Below, piece by piece: positions 10,797 through 21,421 of a stretch of DNA of 64,000 nucleotides (position 1 is its first letter; each line of letters starts with the position of its first letter). The notes below the pieces were generated by a model. That model made no database searches. It saw only the letters and a list, made by a program, of their open reading frames with translations, and was not told the DNA's origin. Source of the DNA: Closterium sp. Naga37s-1 (lineage: Eukaryota > Streptophyta > Zygnematophyceae > Desmidiales > Closteriaceae); assembly GCA_947471745.1 (NCBI GenBank), contig CANJKZ010000922.1, forward strand, positions 793,501 to 857,500. Direction: 5' to 3'. Made by a program: the position numbers and the translations under genes.

Positions 10797-10801
10797 GCGT
10801 G

Positions 10802-11269
10802 CACTAGCGACCGTCGATTCTCCAGGTTACGGCGGGCGGTAGTCACGATTCCGAGTCAAAGTTTGTATTCCGCACAAGATGAAACTAGTGAGCTGTACAG
10901 TAAACCTAGCCCGCACCAATTTCAATCCCCCCAATTTCAAAGGTTTTGTCGTCGCCTGGTGGGGTTACAGCACACGTGGCATGGTGAATGGTCAGCATAA
11001 CATTACGATGTTATGGGATGACATGTTAACGAATCATCCCATTCTCAAAATTCTTTCCGAACCACTCTTAAACACAGAGAAACACTTTGGAACCATACAA
11101 GCTTTGCTTTGTAACGTTCTCGCTCGACACACGCGGAGGGAAAATCCGCCCCGTCAGCACAAACAACTAGGTGCACACTCACTACACAAATATGTCTTGC
11201 GCAAGTGGCAAAATCGCGGCTCGGTGCAAAGTTTTTGAAATTAGCGTGGGTTAGGTGTACCACGAAGCA
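10802..11269. other. no gene seen
   Basis: Moderately AT-balanced spacer between the outer LTR element and the Mutator-type MITE. Open frames are short and show no recognisable motif. Confidence 0.5.
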
Positions 11270-11656
11270 CGAGTTTTGGGGAAAATATGCCACTCGTAAT
11301 CAACAAGGGTCTCGATAATATGTTTGGTAAAAAAAAAACGGGTACGGTCAATGCAAAGGGTGTTTTCACGTGTTTGATGAAACGTTTCACGGAATCAGTC
11401 ACAATCAACTGGGAAAAAATAACGCGAATGGTCACTGATGAAACTCCTGCCCAAAAAAGATAATACCCAAAACGAACCTGGATGCATTTTCGGATGAATC
11501 AACCCTAAACAAAACTTGCCATTTGTTTAGGGTTGATCCGTTCCCAAACCGCATCCGATTCTGATTTGGTTTTTGTATTTTTAGAAATTAGCTGATTGGT
11601 TGGGCGCGAGCGGGAATTTTGTAGAGTTTCAAGAAATTTTGGCGGGAGTTACATGT

Positions 11657-12000
11657 TGTAAGGAAAAATCATTTTCCTTGCTTCGCGTCCCTGCTCAGCG
11701 CGTACAACACTGACAGCACCCCACAATATTCCGTTACCACTTGCGACATTCGCCTCGACATCATTCCCGCCACTGTTCACGATGCGACCCAACCTCACGG
11801 TTTGGTTGGTAACCCGCGCTCCGGACCTCTGCCTCGACAGTTCCCCAAACCTCGGCACCAGGCCCGTCGCGCACCCCAATTCCCCACATTACCGTTACCA
11901 CCGTAGTTTTCGCTATATAGTCTTCGCTCATTCCTTCGCTCATTGTATTCTTGTCTCGATATTGCAATCCTCGCTCGCTCACTCCATTGCACTCGTAACA
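11657..12000 (+). repeat. gypsy 5' LTR (344 bp)
   Basis: TGTAAGGAAAA... to ...CTCGTAACA. Includes a possible TATA-like CTATATAG near 11912. Confidence 0.9.
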
Positions 12001-12184
12001 CTTGGTTATCAGAGCCTACGATCTTCTTTCAGACCGCACCCACACCTTCGCTTCCACACTATCAATTTTGGGGGGGGGGGGGTATACGTCTCTCAGCGAT
12101 CAAGCACCGCCGCTCGTAGTGCTCTCTCGTAAGCACGCACGGCCACGACAGAGGCTCTCGCTGAGCTTGCCCGACACCTCCGCC

Positions 12185-13351
12185 ATGGCAGAACTCAATG
12201 TCGCGACACTGATACAGGAGCAACTAGATCGGCTCATGCACCAACTCGAAGCATCGGCGCTTGAAATCGCCACACTCACGGCGGAACGCGACTCCGCTCG
12301 CCAACAGTCGACAGTGAACGCACCAGCACCAACACATGCACCTGCACACTCGCAGGAGCCGATTGTCGTCTCCTCCGGCACACCGACAAAGAATGACAGC
12401 GTGGGACAGTGCTCAGGCGCAGCTAGTGAGGGCGCCGCTCACTCAATGCCTGGCATGGAGAGGAACAGGACCGCACCAAGCCCACGGGAGCCCCGCGAGT
12501 CCCGTCGGCACGTGGAATTTGCGGCGACAAGTGGCGAGTATGCCGTCACGGCACCAATGCCACTCAAGCCACAGCGTCCGACCTGTTTCGAACCGAGCCA
12601 ACGTGGGGGTCCGACGGTTCAGTCGTGGGTCTTCACGATGAATGTGTTTTTCGACGCCAATTACGTCGAGTTGGACGCAGCGAAGATTCGCTACGCTGTT
12701 TCACTGCTGAGGGGCCCTGCTATGGGTTGGTGGCGAGTCATCGTGACGTTGCCACGTGCCTACGAGCCACCGTCGCAAGAAGGCAGGCCCACGGGCCCAG
12801 CCGTCACCTGGAGCTCATTCTGCGAGACAGCCCAGTACAGCACGTGGGATGCGTGGTGCGCAGGGCTTTGGGCGCGTTTCGAGCCGATCGCGGCTTCAAT
12901 TTTGGCGCGTCAGAAGTTGCGCACTTGGCGGCAGCTCGGATCGGTTCAAGATTACACTAGCGGCTTTCTCGCACTATGCGAACAAGTCGGCTACATGCAC
13001 GAAGCGGAGCGGATGGACCGTTACGTCGGAGGGCTAAAGCCGGACATATCGCACAAAATTATGCTACGCGGGCTCTCAAATTTCAACGAGATCCTCGCGC
13101 TCGCCGAGAAAATCGACATCCTACGACGACCGAGACCGGGGTCCTGCTACAGACAACGTCCTCGGGGACCGATCGAGCACACCACTGTACACGCCGTTAC
13201 GACGAATGCAGCTGCCGCACCATTTAAGGGGCGCTGCTTTGCTTGCAATAGGCCGGGCCATCGCAAGAGTGAATGCCCAGAGGAGCTGAGGCGCCGTGGA
13301 ACAGAGCAGGGGCGAGAGTCTCAGAGGCCGGGAAACGCCAGCAGTCAGTAG
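12185..13351 (+). CDS. gag: gypsy Gag with CCHC zinc knuckle
   Basis: The start is set at the ATG at 12185; the open frame extends 5' of it without an ATG. The product is 388 residues. It has an N-terminal coiled-coil-like segment (EQLDRLMHQLEASALEIATL), a retrotransposon capsid domain around 12590-13120 with WVFTMNVFFDA and a YTSGFLALCEQV block, and a C-terminal knuckle CFACNRPGHRKSEC (CX2CX4HX4C). Pol lies in the -1 frame and its open frame overlaps the end of gag from at least 13273, so a -1 frameshift is a possible mode of Gag-Pol expression; no slippery site was identified. Confidence 0.85.
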   Translation: MAELNVATLIQEQLDRLMHQLEASALEIATLTAERDSARQQSTVNAPAPTHAPAHSQEPIVVSSGTPTKNDSVGQCSGAASEGAAHSMPGMERNRTAPSPREPRESRRHVEFAATSGEYAVTAPMPLKPQRPTCFEPSQRGGPTVQSWVFTMNVFFDANYVELDAAKIRYAVSLLRGPAMGWWRVIVTLPRAYEPPSQEGRPTGPAVTWSSFCETAQYSTWDAWCAGLWARFEPIAASILARQKLRTWRQLGSVQDYTSGFLALCEQVGYMHEAERMDRYVGGLKPDISHKIMLRGLSNFNEILALAEKIDILRRPRPGSCYRQRPRGPIEHTTVHAVTTNAAAAPFKGRCFACNRPGHRKSECPEELRRRGTEQGRESQRPGNASSQ

Positions 13352-16300
13352 AAGTTGGGCCAACTACTGACGAGACTGCCTGCTCGCCCAACTTCACCGA
13401 CCCTCACCAAGTCACAGTACCGATTCACGCCATCGATCGGGCTCGGACGAATAAGGAGGGTACAGCGACGGATTGCCCAGTACTGATTCACGGGAAAATA
13501 AAGGGAGCAGCAGTGAAGATTTTTATAGACGGAGGTGCAAGTCACAGCTTAGTTAACACCGCGACTGCAAGGAAACTGCAACTGACACTTAGTCGGTGCT
13601 AACCAGAGATCGATGCACGTTTAGTTGACGGAACGCCGCTGGCCATACGGGAAAAAGTGGAAAGAGTAAAAGTCCGCTGTGGGGGGGATTTCGGGTTTAC
13701 ACAGGAAATGCTCGCGACGACATTGGATGGGCACGACAGTTTACTAGGACGTGATTGGTTGCGACGATACAACCCGCGAATCGACTGGACGACGGGCAGC
13801 TGCACTGTGCGAAGTAGCGGTAACTGGGTGGAACTACCTCGCTGGCAGTCGCCTGAGTCTTCAACGGTCCACGTCAACGCCATCACGATGAAACGGGCTG
13901 TCGCCGCTGGAGCTGACGTGTACACGGTGGATATCGCGATAGTGGAAGAAGCGGACAAGGCGAGTGATTTTCAGAAACTACTGGCGGCAGTACCATCGGA
14001 ACTACAAGAACTGTTGACACGATTCCCGGGGATCTTCCCCGATGACTTACTAGAGGGACTGCCACCTCAGCGGGCGCACGATCACCGAATAGAATTAGAG
14101 CCCAGGGCACAGCCAACCGTACAACGACAGTTCAGATTGACACAGCCCGAGCTCAACGAGCTAAGGAAGCAGTTAGATTACCTGTTAGAGAAAAAATTCA
14201 TCCGACCGAGCTCATCGCCATTCGCCGCACCGATCCTGTTCACACCGAAGAAGGACGGCGGGTTTCGCATGTGTATCGACTACCGAGCACTGAACAGGGT
14301 TACAGTTAAATCGCGATACCCCATCCCTCGCGCCGACGAGCTGATCGATCAACTGCAAACAGCGCGGGTCTTCTCGAAAATTGACTTACGGGGAGGTTAC
14401 CACCAGATTAGGGTCGAACCGTCTGACTGTGCCAAGACAGCTTTTAGAACTAGGTACGGATCGTTTGAATACACGGTGATGCCTTTCGGGTTGACCAACG
14501 CGCCGGCGACTTTCCAGATGACAATGAACGAGGCGTTTAGGCCACTCTTAGATAAATGTGTAATCACCTACCTCGACGACATCCTAGTCTACAGCCGGGA
14601 CAAGCAGCAGCACTTAGCCGATTTAGAAGAAGTATTTACAGTTTCAGACAAACACAGACTACTGACCAAGGGTTCCAAGTGCGAGTTTTTTCAGGATAGG
14701 CTAGAGTTTTTGGGGCACGTTATTTCGGAGGCTGGAGTAGAAATCGACCCAAAAAAATTGGACACGGTAAAAGCGTGGCACCCCCCGACGAACATCACAG
14801 AACTGCAGAGTTTTTTAGGGTTCGTTAATTACGTGCGCCGGTTCGTCCCCGACATGGCATGCTTAACTGCCCCGCTAACAGATTTACTGTGGAAGGGGGT
14901 CACTTTTACGTGGGGGGAGAAAGAGCATGCTGCCTTCTCTACCCTGGAAAATGTTCTCTGTTCACCGCCCGTACTGCGCATCGCCGACCCACACTGCCCA
15001 TTCGAAGTGGTTACCGACGCAAGCGACATCGCCATTGGAGCCGTACTACTACAAGACTTCAGCAATGGGTTACAACCCATCGCATACGAATCACGAAAGT
15101 TGCATCCGCCCGATAAGAACTACCCGATACACGATCGCGAAATGCTTGCGATCGTGCATGAGTTCAAAGTGTGGCGCTGTTACTTGACCGGCGCTGACGT
15201 GACAGTACGGTCAGATCACAAGTCGCTACAGTACCTCCGCGCGCAACCCCACCTCAACCCACGACAAATCCGCTGGCTCGATTACCTCGAGTCGAATTTT
15301 CACTACACGGTCACCTACAAAAAGGGGGCATCAAACATCGCCGATGCATTAACCCGGCCCACAGCCCAAGTTCATGCCATACTACTCGCCCAGACCAGCC
15401 CACTGTTGACAGGCCTATTTACCCACGGTTATCAGACTGACCCATTTTTTACAGGCGGAAATTCGCAGCAGTTTGCAGCAGCAAAGGGAATCTATTATGT
15501 TAAAACCGGCACTGATCGCATCTGGGTACCGGGCTACACACTTCTACGGGAATTACTGTTGCAGGAGGCATACGACGGAGTTACCTCAGGGCATTTCGGG
15601 GTAGAGAAAACACGGCAGCAGCTACAGCGGTACTACTACTGGCCCGAAATGTTGACCGACGTACAACGACACGTGGCATCGTGTCCCACCTGCCAGGTCA
15701 TGAAATCATCACGGAAGCGGCCGACAGGACAATTGCAGCCTATACCACCCCCAGAGCGTGCTTGGCAGCAGGTGACGATGGACTTCATCACGGGGTTACC
15801 GGCAGGTGCAAGTGGGAACGACGCGATCCTGGTCGTCGTCGATCGATTGACGAAAATGGCACACTTCGCAGCCTGCAAGAAATCAATCACAGCCGAAGAA
15901 ACGGCGCGCCTCTTCATCGCAACCATTGTCCGATTGCACGGGATACCAGCAGCGATCATCAGCGAGTGCGATACGAAGTTCACCAGCAATTTCTGGCGGA
16001 ACCTGTGGCAGCAGTTCGGCACGAGGCTGCAGTTCAGTTCTTCGTACCACCCCGAAACCGACGGACAAACAGAACGGACAAATCAGACCATGGAACAGTT
16101 GATCCGAGCCACGTGCGATGACCCCACCACCTGGGAACAGCAACTGCCACTAATCGAATTCGCGTACAACAATTCGCCATCCGCCACGACCCAACAGTCA
16201 CCGTTTTACCTGAACTACGGACAAGACCCTACAGTACCCATGACCCCGAATCCCGACAACCCAGTGCCACGAGCGCAACAATTCGCAGAAATCCTACAGG

Positions 16301-16593
16301 AAGCACGGACCAGGGCAGCAGACGCAATTAAAAAGGCGAACGTTATCGCTAAGCGCAACGCCGACCGCCACCGCAGACCCGTCACTTACCAACCAGACGA
16401 CTTAGTTCTACTTGACACCCACAACCTCCGCCTACCCATAACTCTGAAACTCCGCCCCCGATATTGCGGGCCATTTCGCATCAGCCACATGATCACACCG
16501 GTCACAGCCCACCTCCTCCTCCCCGCTGACTGGTACGTCAGCCCCTCCTTCCACGTCAGCCTGCTTCGCCCCTACATCCCATCCACCAGCTAA
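13273..16593 (+). pseudogene. pol: gypsy Pol (PR-RT-RH-IN) with internal TAA
   Basis: The frame carries the protease motif FIDGGASHS near 13520, then a TAA at 13600-13602 in the same frame. It continues open from 13603 through the rest of the protease fold (GRDWLRRYNP). Then come reverse transcriptase (FRMCIDYRALN; catalytic YLDD at 14569-14580), RNase H (VTDASD near 15010), and integrase with an HHCC zinc finger (SGHFGVEKTR...CPTC, 15585-15695) and a DDE core (MDFITGLP, then SECDTKF, then HPETDGQTERTNQ). A second in-frame TAA follows at 16591-16593. The two stops are point changes in an otherwise intact frame, consistent with early decay after insertion. Confidence 0.85.
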
Positions 16594-16872
16594 CTGGCCC
16601 GACATCGCACAGCCAGCATGACCCGACCACCGACCGAGCCAGTCATCACGCCCGAACAGATTCTGAGCCACCGAGTTCGTGACCCACGAGGAGCCCGAAG
16701 GGTCGAATTTCTCATACGCTGGCGAGACCGCACACCCACCGAGGACAACTGGGTTCCACTGGACAAAATCGAAAACCACCACGTCCTCAACGAGTACTTG
16801 CGCAGCAAGAAATTTCCGGGAAATACACGCACTCTCGTAATGGAGGCCTCCTTGAGGAGTGGGGTAGTGTAA
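16594..16872 (+). pseudogene. gypsy chromodomain tail, cut off by TAA
   Basis: Same frame as pol, directly after the TAA at 16591-16593. The ~60 residues from ITPEQILSHRVRD to NWVPLDKIENHHVLNEYL have the shape of a chromodomain (aromatic/hydrophobic spacing, FLIRWRD core, W-x-P-L). This marks the element as a chromovirus: the domain would guide integration to particular chromatin. An ATG at 16618 could start it separately, but that would leave it detached from integrase. Confidence 0.8.
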
Positions 16873-17211
16873 GGAAAATTCCTTTTCCTTACTTCGCGTC
16901 CCTGCTTAGCGCGTACAACACTGACAGCACCCCACAATATTCCGTTACCACTTGCGACATTCGCATCGACATCATTCCCGCCACTGTTCACGATGCGACC
17001 CAACCTCACGGTTCGGTTGGTAACCCGCGCTCCGGACCTCTGCCTCGACAGTTCCCCAAACCTCGGCACCAGGCCCGTCGCGCACCCCAATTCCCCACAT
17101 TACCGTTACCACCGTAGTTTTCGCTATATAGTATTCGCTCATTCCTTCTCTCATTGTATTCTTGTCTAGATAGTGCAATCCTGGCTCGCTCACTCCATTG
17201 CACTTGTAACA
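16868..17211 (+). repeat. gypsy 3' LTR (344 bp)
   Basis: Same length as the 5' LTR with about 12 substitutions and no indel seen. The chromodomain reading frame ends just inside it, at TAA 16870-16872. Confidence 0.9.
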
Positions 17212-17382
17212 CATGTGTGACCATTCGCGTGATTTTTCACCTGTTGTTAGTGACTGAATCCGTGACCCCACTTACCAAACCCGTCAGCAAACCCGAAACA
17301 TTGACCGTACGCGTTACTTTTTAACCATTCACGTTATCGAGTCCCATGTCGGTTACTTGTGACATATTCTCCCCGAGTTTTG

Positions 17383-18080
17383 TCTTCTGTTGCATCCCCT
17401 CAGATGTTTGACTCGCTTCCCACCCACACAAATTCCGCAGTTACAGTCAAAGTTCAGTGTTTGTCGAAAACCCTGACAAAAATCAAAATTTTATATAAGG
17501 TTTCGGAGATGCTTTGCGATTGGGTAAACCAAACCAAGCAGCAGCGGCGACCTTTAGGGACACCACAATGGCTTCGAAATTAACACCCAGCCAAAGAAGC
17601 CCGGAGAGTGTAATTACCTTGTCAAGGCTTGACACGAGTGTGCATCCACATTGCACTCCAGGAGGTCTAGGATCGCGCAGATTCATACAAAAGTTTTGAG
17701 GTCTTATGTGCAGTGCCCTTCATGAGGACAGCGGAAATACAGTAAGTCAACAGTGTGAATAACAGTGGCCTTTCGGCATGGTGACGCGGCTAACAACGAT
17801 GTGGTAGGGTTGTCGAAAACACATCCTAAGTGGTGGACAGGAGGATGAGGTCTGAGACGTGGTAGAAATATTGAGTCTATAGGATAAAGGTTTTTCTCGG
17901 AGGCCTGCTCTTGGAGCAGAACATTCTGCAGCACTGCGGAAATGAAAGCGGGGTTTGGGGGGGAGATTTGCGAAACACCAAACAGCGAGCGCAACCAGTT
18001 CTTGGCCCACACGTTCCAAAACCAAGGTCAGGAAGTCGGAACTTGGAAGACAAGAAGGCAGTCAGCCCTTCTGACGTGGC
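17383..18080. other. no gene seen
   Basis: Mixed-composition spacer right of the MITE. Short frames on both strands show no family features. It may hold the promoter or a 5' exon of the small gene that follows. Confidence 0.4.
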
Positions 18081-18305
18081 GTGACCACGATCCCCCGCCC
18101 CCATGCCACACTCCCCCGCGACCACCGGTCAACCCTCTTATCTGTTTCCCTCCAGCCTGGTGAGTTAGTCAATCCCGCCTTTCTTGCTGCTCCAGCTGCA
18201 GCTCTGACTTCGGACAAATCCTTGCACCCCTGGAATCTCCGACGGCGGCGACAAATCTTCTCCGACAGCCCCGCGAATACCGCTGTTGCCGCCGCTCCCA
18301 ACCAA

Positions 18306-18647
18306 ATGGTCACCGTCGCAACAGACGCCGCCGCGGAGCCGATGAGCCAATGGGAAGAGGAGTTCCTGCAGCAGCTCGAACGTTCCATGGTTGATTCTCG
18401 CGGAAGACTCGTGGAGTCGCTTATGGACAGCACTGTAAAATCGAGCTCATCGGGATCCCGTACCAACAAACAAGGCTTGTTGATTCGCCCGCGGAGCCGG
18501 AGCCAGGATAGGGCGTCTCAGCAAAGGCGGTTGTCTGCTCAGGTCCCTGAGGCCCCTAGGCGCGCTGTGAGCCATGGCGGTGGGCTGACACGATCCCGCA
18601 AGCTGTGGCAATGGCTGCTGAACGGTCCATCATCTCCTAACGATTAA
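18306..18647 (+). CDS. hypothetical protein, possibly 3' exon only
   Basis: Not recognised. The frame is open from about 18081, but the first ATG is at 18306 (113 residues). It has an acidic/Gln-rich start (SQWEEEFLQQLERSM), a Ser/Arg-rich basic middle, and a tail ending in WQWLLNGPSSPND before TAA 18645-18647. A CAG near 18156 (CCCTCCAG) could be a splice acceptor, in which case this is the last exon of a gene starting upstream. Composition is moderate rather than low-complexity, which favours a real gene, but the evidence is thin. Confidence 0.35.
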   Translation: MVTVATDAAAEPMSQWEEEFLQQLERSMVDSRGRLVESLMDSTVKSSSSGSRTNKQGLLIRPRSRSQDRASQQRRLSAQVPEAPRRAVSHGGGLTRSRKLWQWLLNGPSSPND

Positions 18648-18737
18648 GCCTTACTTGTTGGTTTGTTCTTATTTTGTTTTTATGTTGTTCTTAGTTGATG
18701 TACCTTTTATTAAGATAATGCTCTCAATTCAGATGTG

Positions 18738-19480
18738 TTAGGGCGGGTCCCGAAAGTTTGTAAGCAGTTTCGGGACCCGGTTTGACGTAAAACAACACGT
18801 ACAGCTGCGCGGTACACATACGCCCAGGTACGTGAAAACATTACTCCGAAATAGTCCGAATTCCAAAAGGCTGACAGAGACTCGCGGTTCTACAGTGCCG
18901 CGACTTGCAGTCCAGATCTCGGCCTGTTACCAGGTCCACATTGCCGCGAAACCCAATTACCTCGCGAAATGTGTGTAACTCTTGAGGGGGGGGGGAAACT
19001 CCCGAACAGATTGGGACATCGAGACGCACTGCGGTCTCGCTGTAGGGGGCACACGACAAAATGTGTCTTCGCTGAATCTGGAACTCTTCGCTTCCTGTTC
19101 TTTTTGTTTAAAACCCGCAGGCCAAGAAGGCCAAATTTGGTTCATCCTTCCTAGCGTTGGTTGGATGTCCCAAAAATGCCTGTGATCATTCCCGAATTCT
19201 AGACCTCGTCCAACATTTCGGACACTCCTATTGGTTCGCAGGCCTTTTGCGTTTTCACTCCCAACCAACTTTCCTAAGGTTGAAATTCTAGCCTGCGGGT
19301 TTTAAGGTACTCTTTCTCTCGATGTCTGTACAGAACATAGCCCAAGTTTAACATCGCGTCAGTAATTTTCGTACAGCCTGGCGCCGTGTCCAGACGAAAG
19401 GGTTGGCGAGTGGCGAAAAGTCAGATTGTGGTTACTTTTCACCTGATGAAATGTAAGTGTACTTTCGGGACCCGCCCTTA
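18738..19480. mobile_element. Harbinger/Tourist-like MITE, 18741-19477 plus TSD
   Basis: Perfect 17-bp terminal inverted repeats GGGCGGGTCCCGAAAGT lie at 18741-18757 and, inverted, at 19461-19477. They are flanked by TTA on both sides (18738-18740, 19478-19480). A 3-bp TTA duplication fits PIF/Harbinger elements. Length is 737 bp and there is no transposase. It lies about 260 bp upstream of the F-box gene, so it may be part of its promoter region. Confidence 0.8.
19108..19305. mobile_element. possible small MITE nested in the Harbinger-like MITE
   Basis: An 11-bp inverted repeat AACCCGCAGGC (19112-19122 and inverted at 19291-19301) is bounded by TTAA on both sides. A TTAA duplication would fit a piggyBac-like element, but since TTAA is itself palindromic the whole could be a simple 15-bp inverted repeat. 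Confidence 0.4.
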
Positions 19481-19735
19481 GCAGGCACATTCAGATGTGC
19501 ATTGTGGAAGCCTGCAAAAATGTTTCGTCCGTCTTGCAAAAATTCCATTCCCAGCTTGAACATCGCCACTCAATTCGCTAGCCGTCGCTCACAGACGAAA
19601 TTCGCATCCCGTTCCAATCCAACAGCTGTGTGATTTGCATCTACACAACCACAATGAACCAAAACAACAGTTGTTTTATCAAGAGACACTCAAAATCCAT
19701 TTTTTGACGGAGCTTTCCTTGCGAACTGACACTCC

Positions 19736-21421
19736 ATGGCTGAAACCACATCCTCGATCTCTTTTGGCCATGTAGACAATCTCCCTGACGAGATACTAGC
19801 TCTTATTCTCCGCCTCGTATCATCGCGCAACCCATGTCAGTTTTACCATGCGCTCGCCTGCAAGCGATGGCTGCGCGTCTCACGCCTCGTGCAAACCACC
19901 GTCCACGTGGCAGAAGGCCGACGACTCTCGGCATCGCACCTCCTCCGCTCCCTCTCCCACTTCCCTAATCTCACGAGTCTCCATCTCGCAAAGCGTAGCG
20001 TCGACGTCACGGATTGCAGTTTTTTCCGCGAGCTCGGTTGCTGCTGCTTCAGTAGTTATCTCACCTTCCTCCACCTCGACGAAATCAAAACCTCGATATC
20101 ATCTCCCCAACCCAGCTTGTCCACCAGCAGCAGATTGCCTACTACTACCTGCGATGTAGTTTCAGGCCTCGATTCTCTCTTCCAAGCTTGTGTAAAATTG
20201 AATGACGTATCGCTCTCTCTCCGTTCGTCCATCTCGTTTCCGACTTCCCTTTTCCGTTTAAACCGGCTCTCCCATTTACGACTCTCCGTTAACGGTTACA
20301 GTTCCTTACCGAATGACTTCTCCCGTCTGGCGTCATCTCTCAAATCCCTCGAGCTTATATCTTACGGGCTAGAAAGGCTACCCGAAAACCTAGGAGATTT
20401 CTCCTTGCTGCAAGAACTGACCCTGTCATCATGCAGCAAACTGCGCTCCCTTTTAAAACTCTCCGCACAGCAGCTGCCCAGTCTCCGTTTGGTTTCCCTT
20501 GACTGCCCAAATCTCGCCAATCTGCCCGAGAATCTCTGCAAATTGCCATCTCTGACCACCTTGAAAGTCTCCTCCTCAAGAATTCCTTTGCTGCCCGAGA
20601 ATCTAGGCGAGCTGCACTCGCTAAGGCAATTAGAACTATCTAGTCTCTACTGTCTACCGCACTTGCCACTATCCCTGGGAAACCTTGAGAACCTGGAAAC
20701 ATTAAGGATCAGCCAATGCTACTCTCTGGCATATCTTCCAGATTCCCTCTCCTTCCTCCCCAACATCCACACCCTCTCCCTGATCGGCTGTCCGGCGCTT
20801 GCCTCCTTGCCAGATACTTTCGGTCAGCTGCCCGGGCTGAAAACATTGGAGCTGGTGGGATGCAGGAAATTTCTGCAGCTGCCCGAGTCACTGACAGCTC
20901 TGCAGGCACTAACTCGTCTTGTGATTCAAGCATGTGACAATTTTCAGTCTCTGCCCGAGAACATCGGGCACATGAAGGGGCTGAGAGATCTCGAAATTTC
21001 TGCAAACGATTGCATCAGGGAGATCCCGGCAACACTTCTTCTCCTCTCTCAACTCGAGCGCTTGTCAATTTCAGCCTGCCAGAATCTTCAATCCTTGCCC
21101 AACGGCCTGGGCAGCGAAAAGATGAAGAACCTGACGCACCTGGAACTCTTGCATCTCCCATGCTTACCTGGGCTGCCAGGGAACTTAGGGAAGCTTCCAA
21201 GCATCCAGGAGGTTCGGCTGAATGGTTCCAATCTGGTCAGGCAGCCACAGCTTCGGAAGTCATTCTACCCAAAGCCAGCCTCCTCTTGGGTGACCGTTGG
21301 TCCTCTTGCCTGGATCTCACAGCGACCTGTTTCTGAAGCCTCACCTCCTCCGCGCCTCTTTTCAATCATTCCTCCTGGTGGCGCGGGACTAGGAGATTGG
21401 ATAATTTGGCCTTTCGATTGA
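19736..21421 (+). CDS. F-box/leucine-rich-repeat protein
   Basis: Intronless frame of 561 residues with a good ATG at 19736. Residues ~13-55 form an F-box-like segment (DNLPDEILALILRLV...CKRWLRVSRLV), which in this class binds SKP1 in an SCF ubiquitin ligase. From ~165 to ~510 there are about a dozen ~24-residue leucine-rich repeats of the plant LPENLGxLxxLxxLxLSxCxxL type, the presumed substrate-binding surface. The C-terminal ~45 residues have no recognisable domain. Codon use and protein complexity are normal, unlike the next gene. No target can be named. The single long frame and clear repeats make the gene secure; a role beyond substrate adaptor is not inferable. Confidence 0.85.
   Translation: MAETTSSISFGHVDNLPDEILALILRLVSSRNPCQFYHALACKRWLRVSRLVQTTVHVAEGRRLSASHLLRSLSHFPNLTSLHLAKRSVDVTDCSFFRELGCCCFSSYLTFLHLDEIKTSISSPQPSLSTSSRLPTTTCDVVSGLDSLFQACVKLNDVSLSLRSSISFPTSLFRLNRLSHLRLSVNGYSSLPNDFSRLASSLKSLELISYGLERLPENLGDFSLLQELTLSSCSKLRSLLKLSAQQLPSLRLVSLDCPNLANLPENLCKLPSLTTLKVSSSRIPLLPENLGELHSLRQLELSSLYCLPHLPLSLGNLENLETLRISQCYSLAYLPDSLSFLPNIHTLSLIGCPALASLPDTFGQLPGLKTLELVGCRKFLQLPESLTALQALTRLVIQACDNFQSLPENIGHMKGLRDLEISANDCIREIPATLLLLSQLERLSISACQNLQSLPNGLGSEKMKNLTHLELLHLPCLPGLPGNLGKLPSIQEVRLNGSNLVRQPQLRKSFYPKPASSWVTVGPLAWISQRPVSEASPPPRLFSIIPPGGAGLGDWIIWPFD

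Larger units (their letters stand above)
7704..10801 (-). mobile_element. non-autonomous LTR retrotransposon (outer), 7709-10796 plus TSD
   Basis: Direct 179-bp LTRs lie at 7709-7887 and 10618-10796, flanked by the 5-bp target duplication GCGTG (7704-7708 and 10797-10801). The LTRs read TG...CA and look identical base for base, implying recent insertion. The element lies on the minus strand. Next to its 5' LTR is a primer-binding site TGGAATCAGAGC (minus strand, ending at 10617), one base from the plant initiator-Met form TGGTATCAGAGC. Its purine tract abuts the other LTR. The internal region encodes no recognisable protein; it holds a GC-rich tandem-repeat leader (about 10010-10560, minus strand) and is interrupted by the inner element at 7905. 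It must borrow enzymes, plausibly from the copia family at 1-6800. Confidence 0.9.
11652..17216 (+). mobile_element. Ty3/gypsy chromovirus, 11657-17211 plus TSD
   Basis: 344-bp LTRs lie at 11657-12000 and 16868-17211, flanked by CATGT (11652-11656 and 17212-17216). I count about 12 differences between the LTRs (~3.5%), so it is older than the LTR elements at 7.7-10.8 kb. A primer-binding site resembling the initiator-Met type (TGGTTATCAGAGCC, 12003-12016) follows the 5' LTR. A purine-rich tract (GAGGAGTGGGGTAG) precedes the 3' LTR. Gene order is gag, protease, RT, RNase H, integrase, chromodomain. Two in-frame TAA codons interrupt pol (13600-13602 and 16591-16593). Confidence 0.92.
11270..17382. 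mobile_element. Mutator-type foldback MITE (A), split by gypsy element
   Basis: The two halves are 11279-11656 and 17212-17373. The tips are inverted (GGGAAAATATG on the left, CATATTCTCCC on the right) and are flanked by a 9-bp target duplication CGAGTTTTG at 11270-11278 and 17374-17382. A 9-bp duplication plus long imperfect terminal inverted repeats (~180 bp) fits the Mutator superfamily. Without the gypsy insert the element is about 535 bp, close to the related copy at 60184-60720. No transposase is encoded. Confidence 0.85.
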
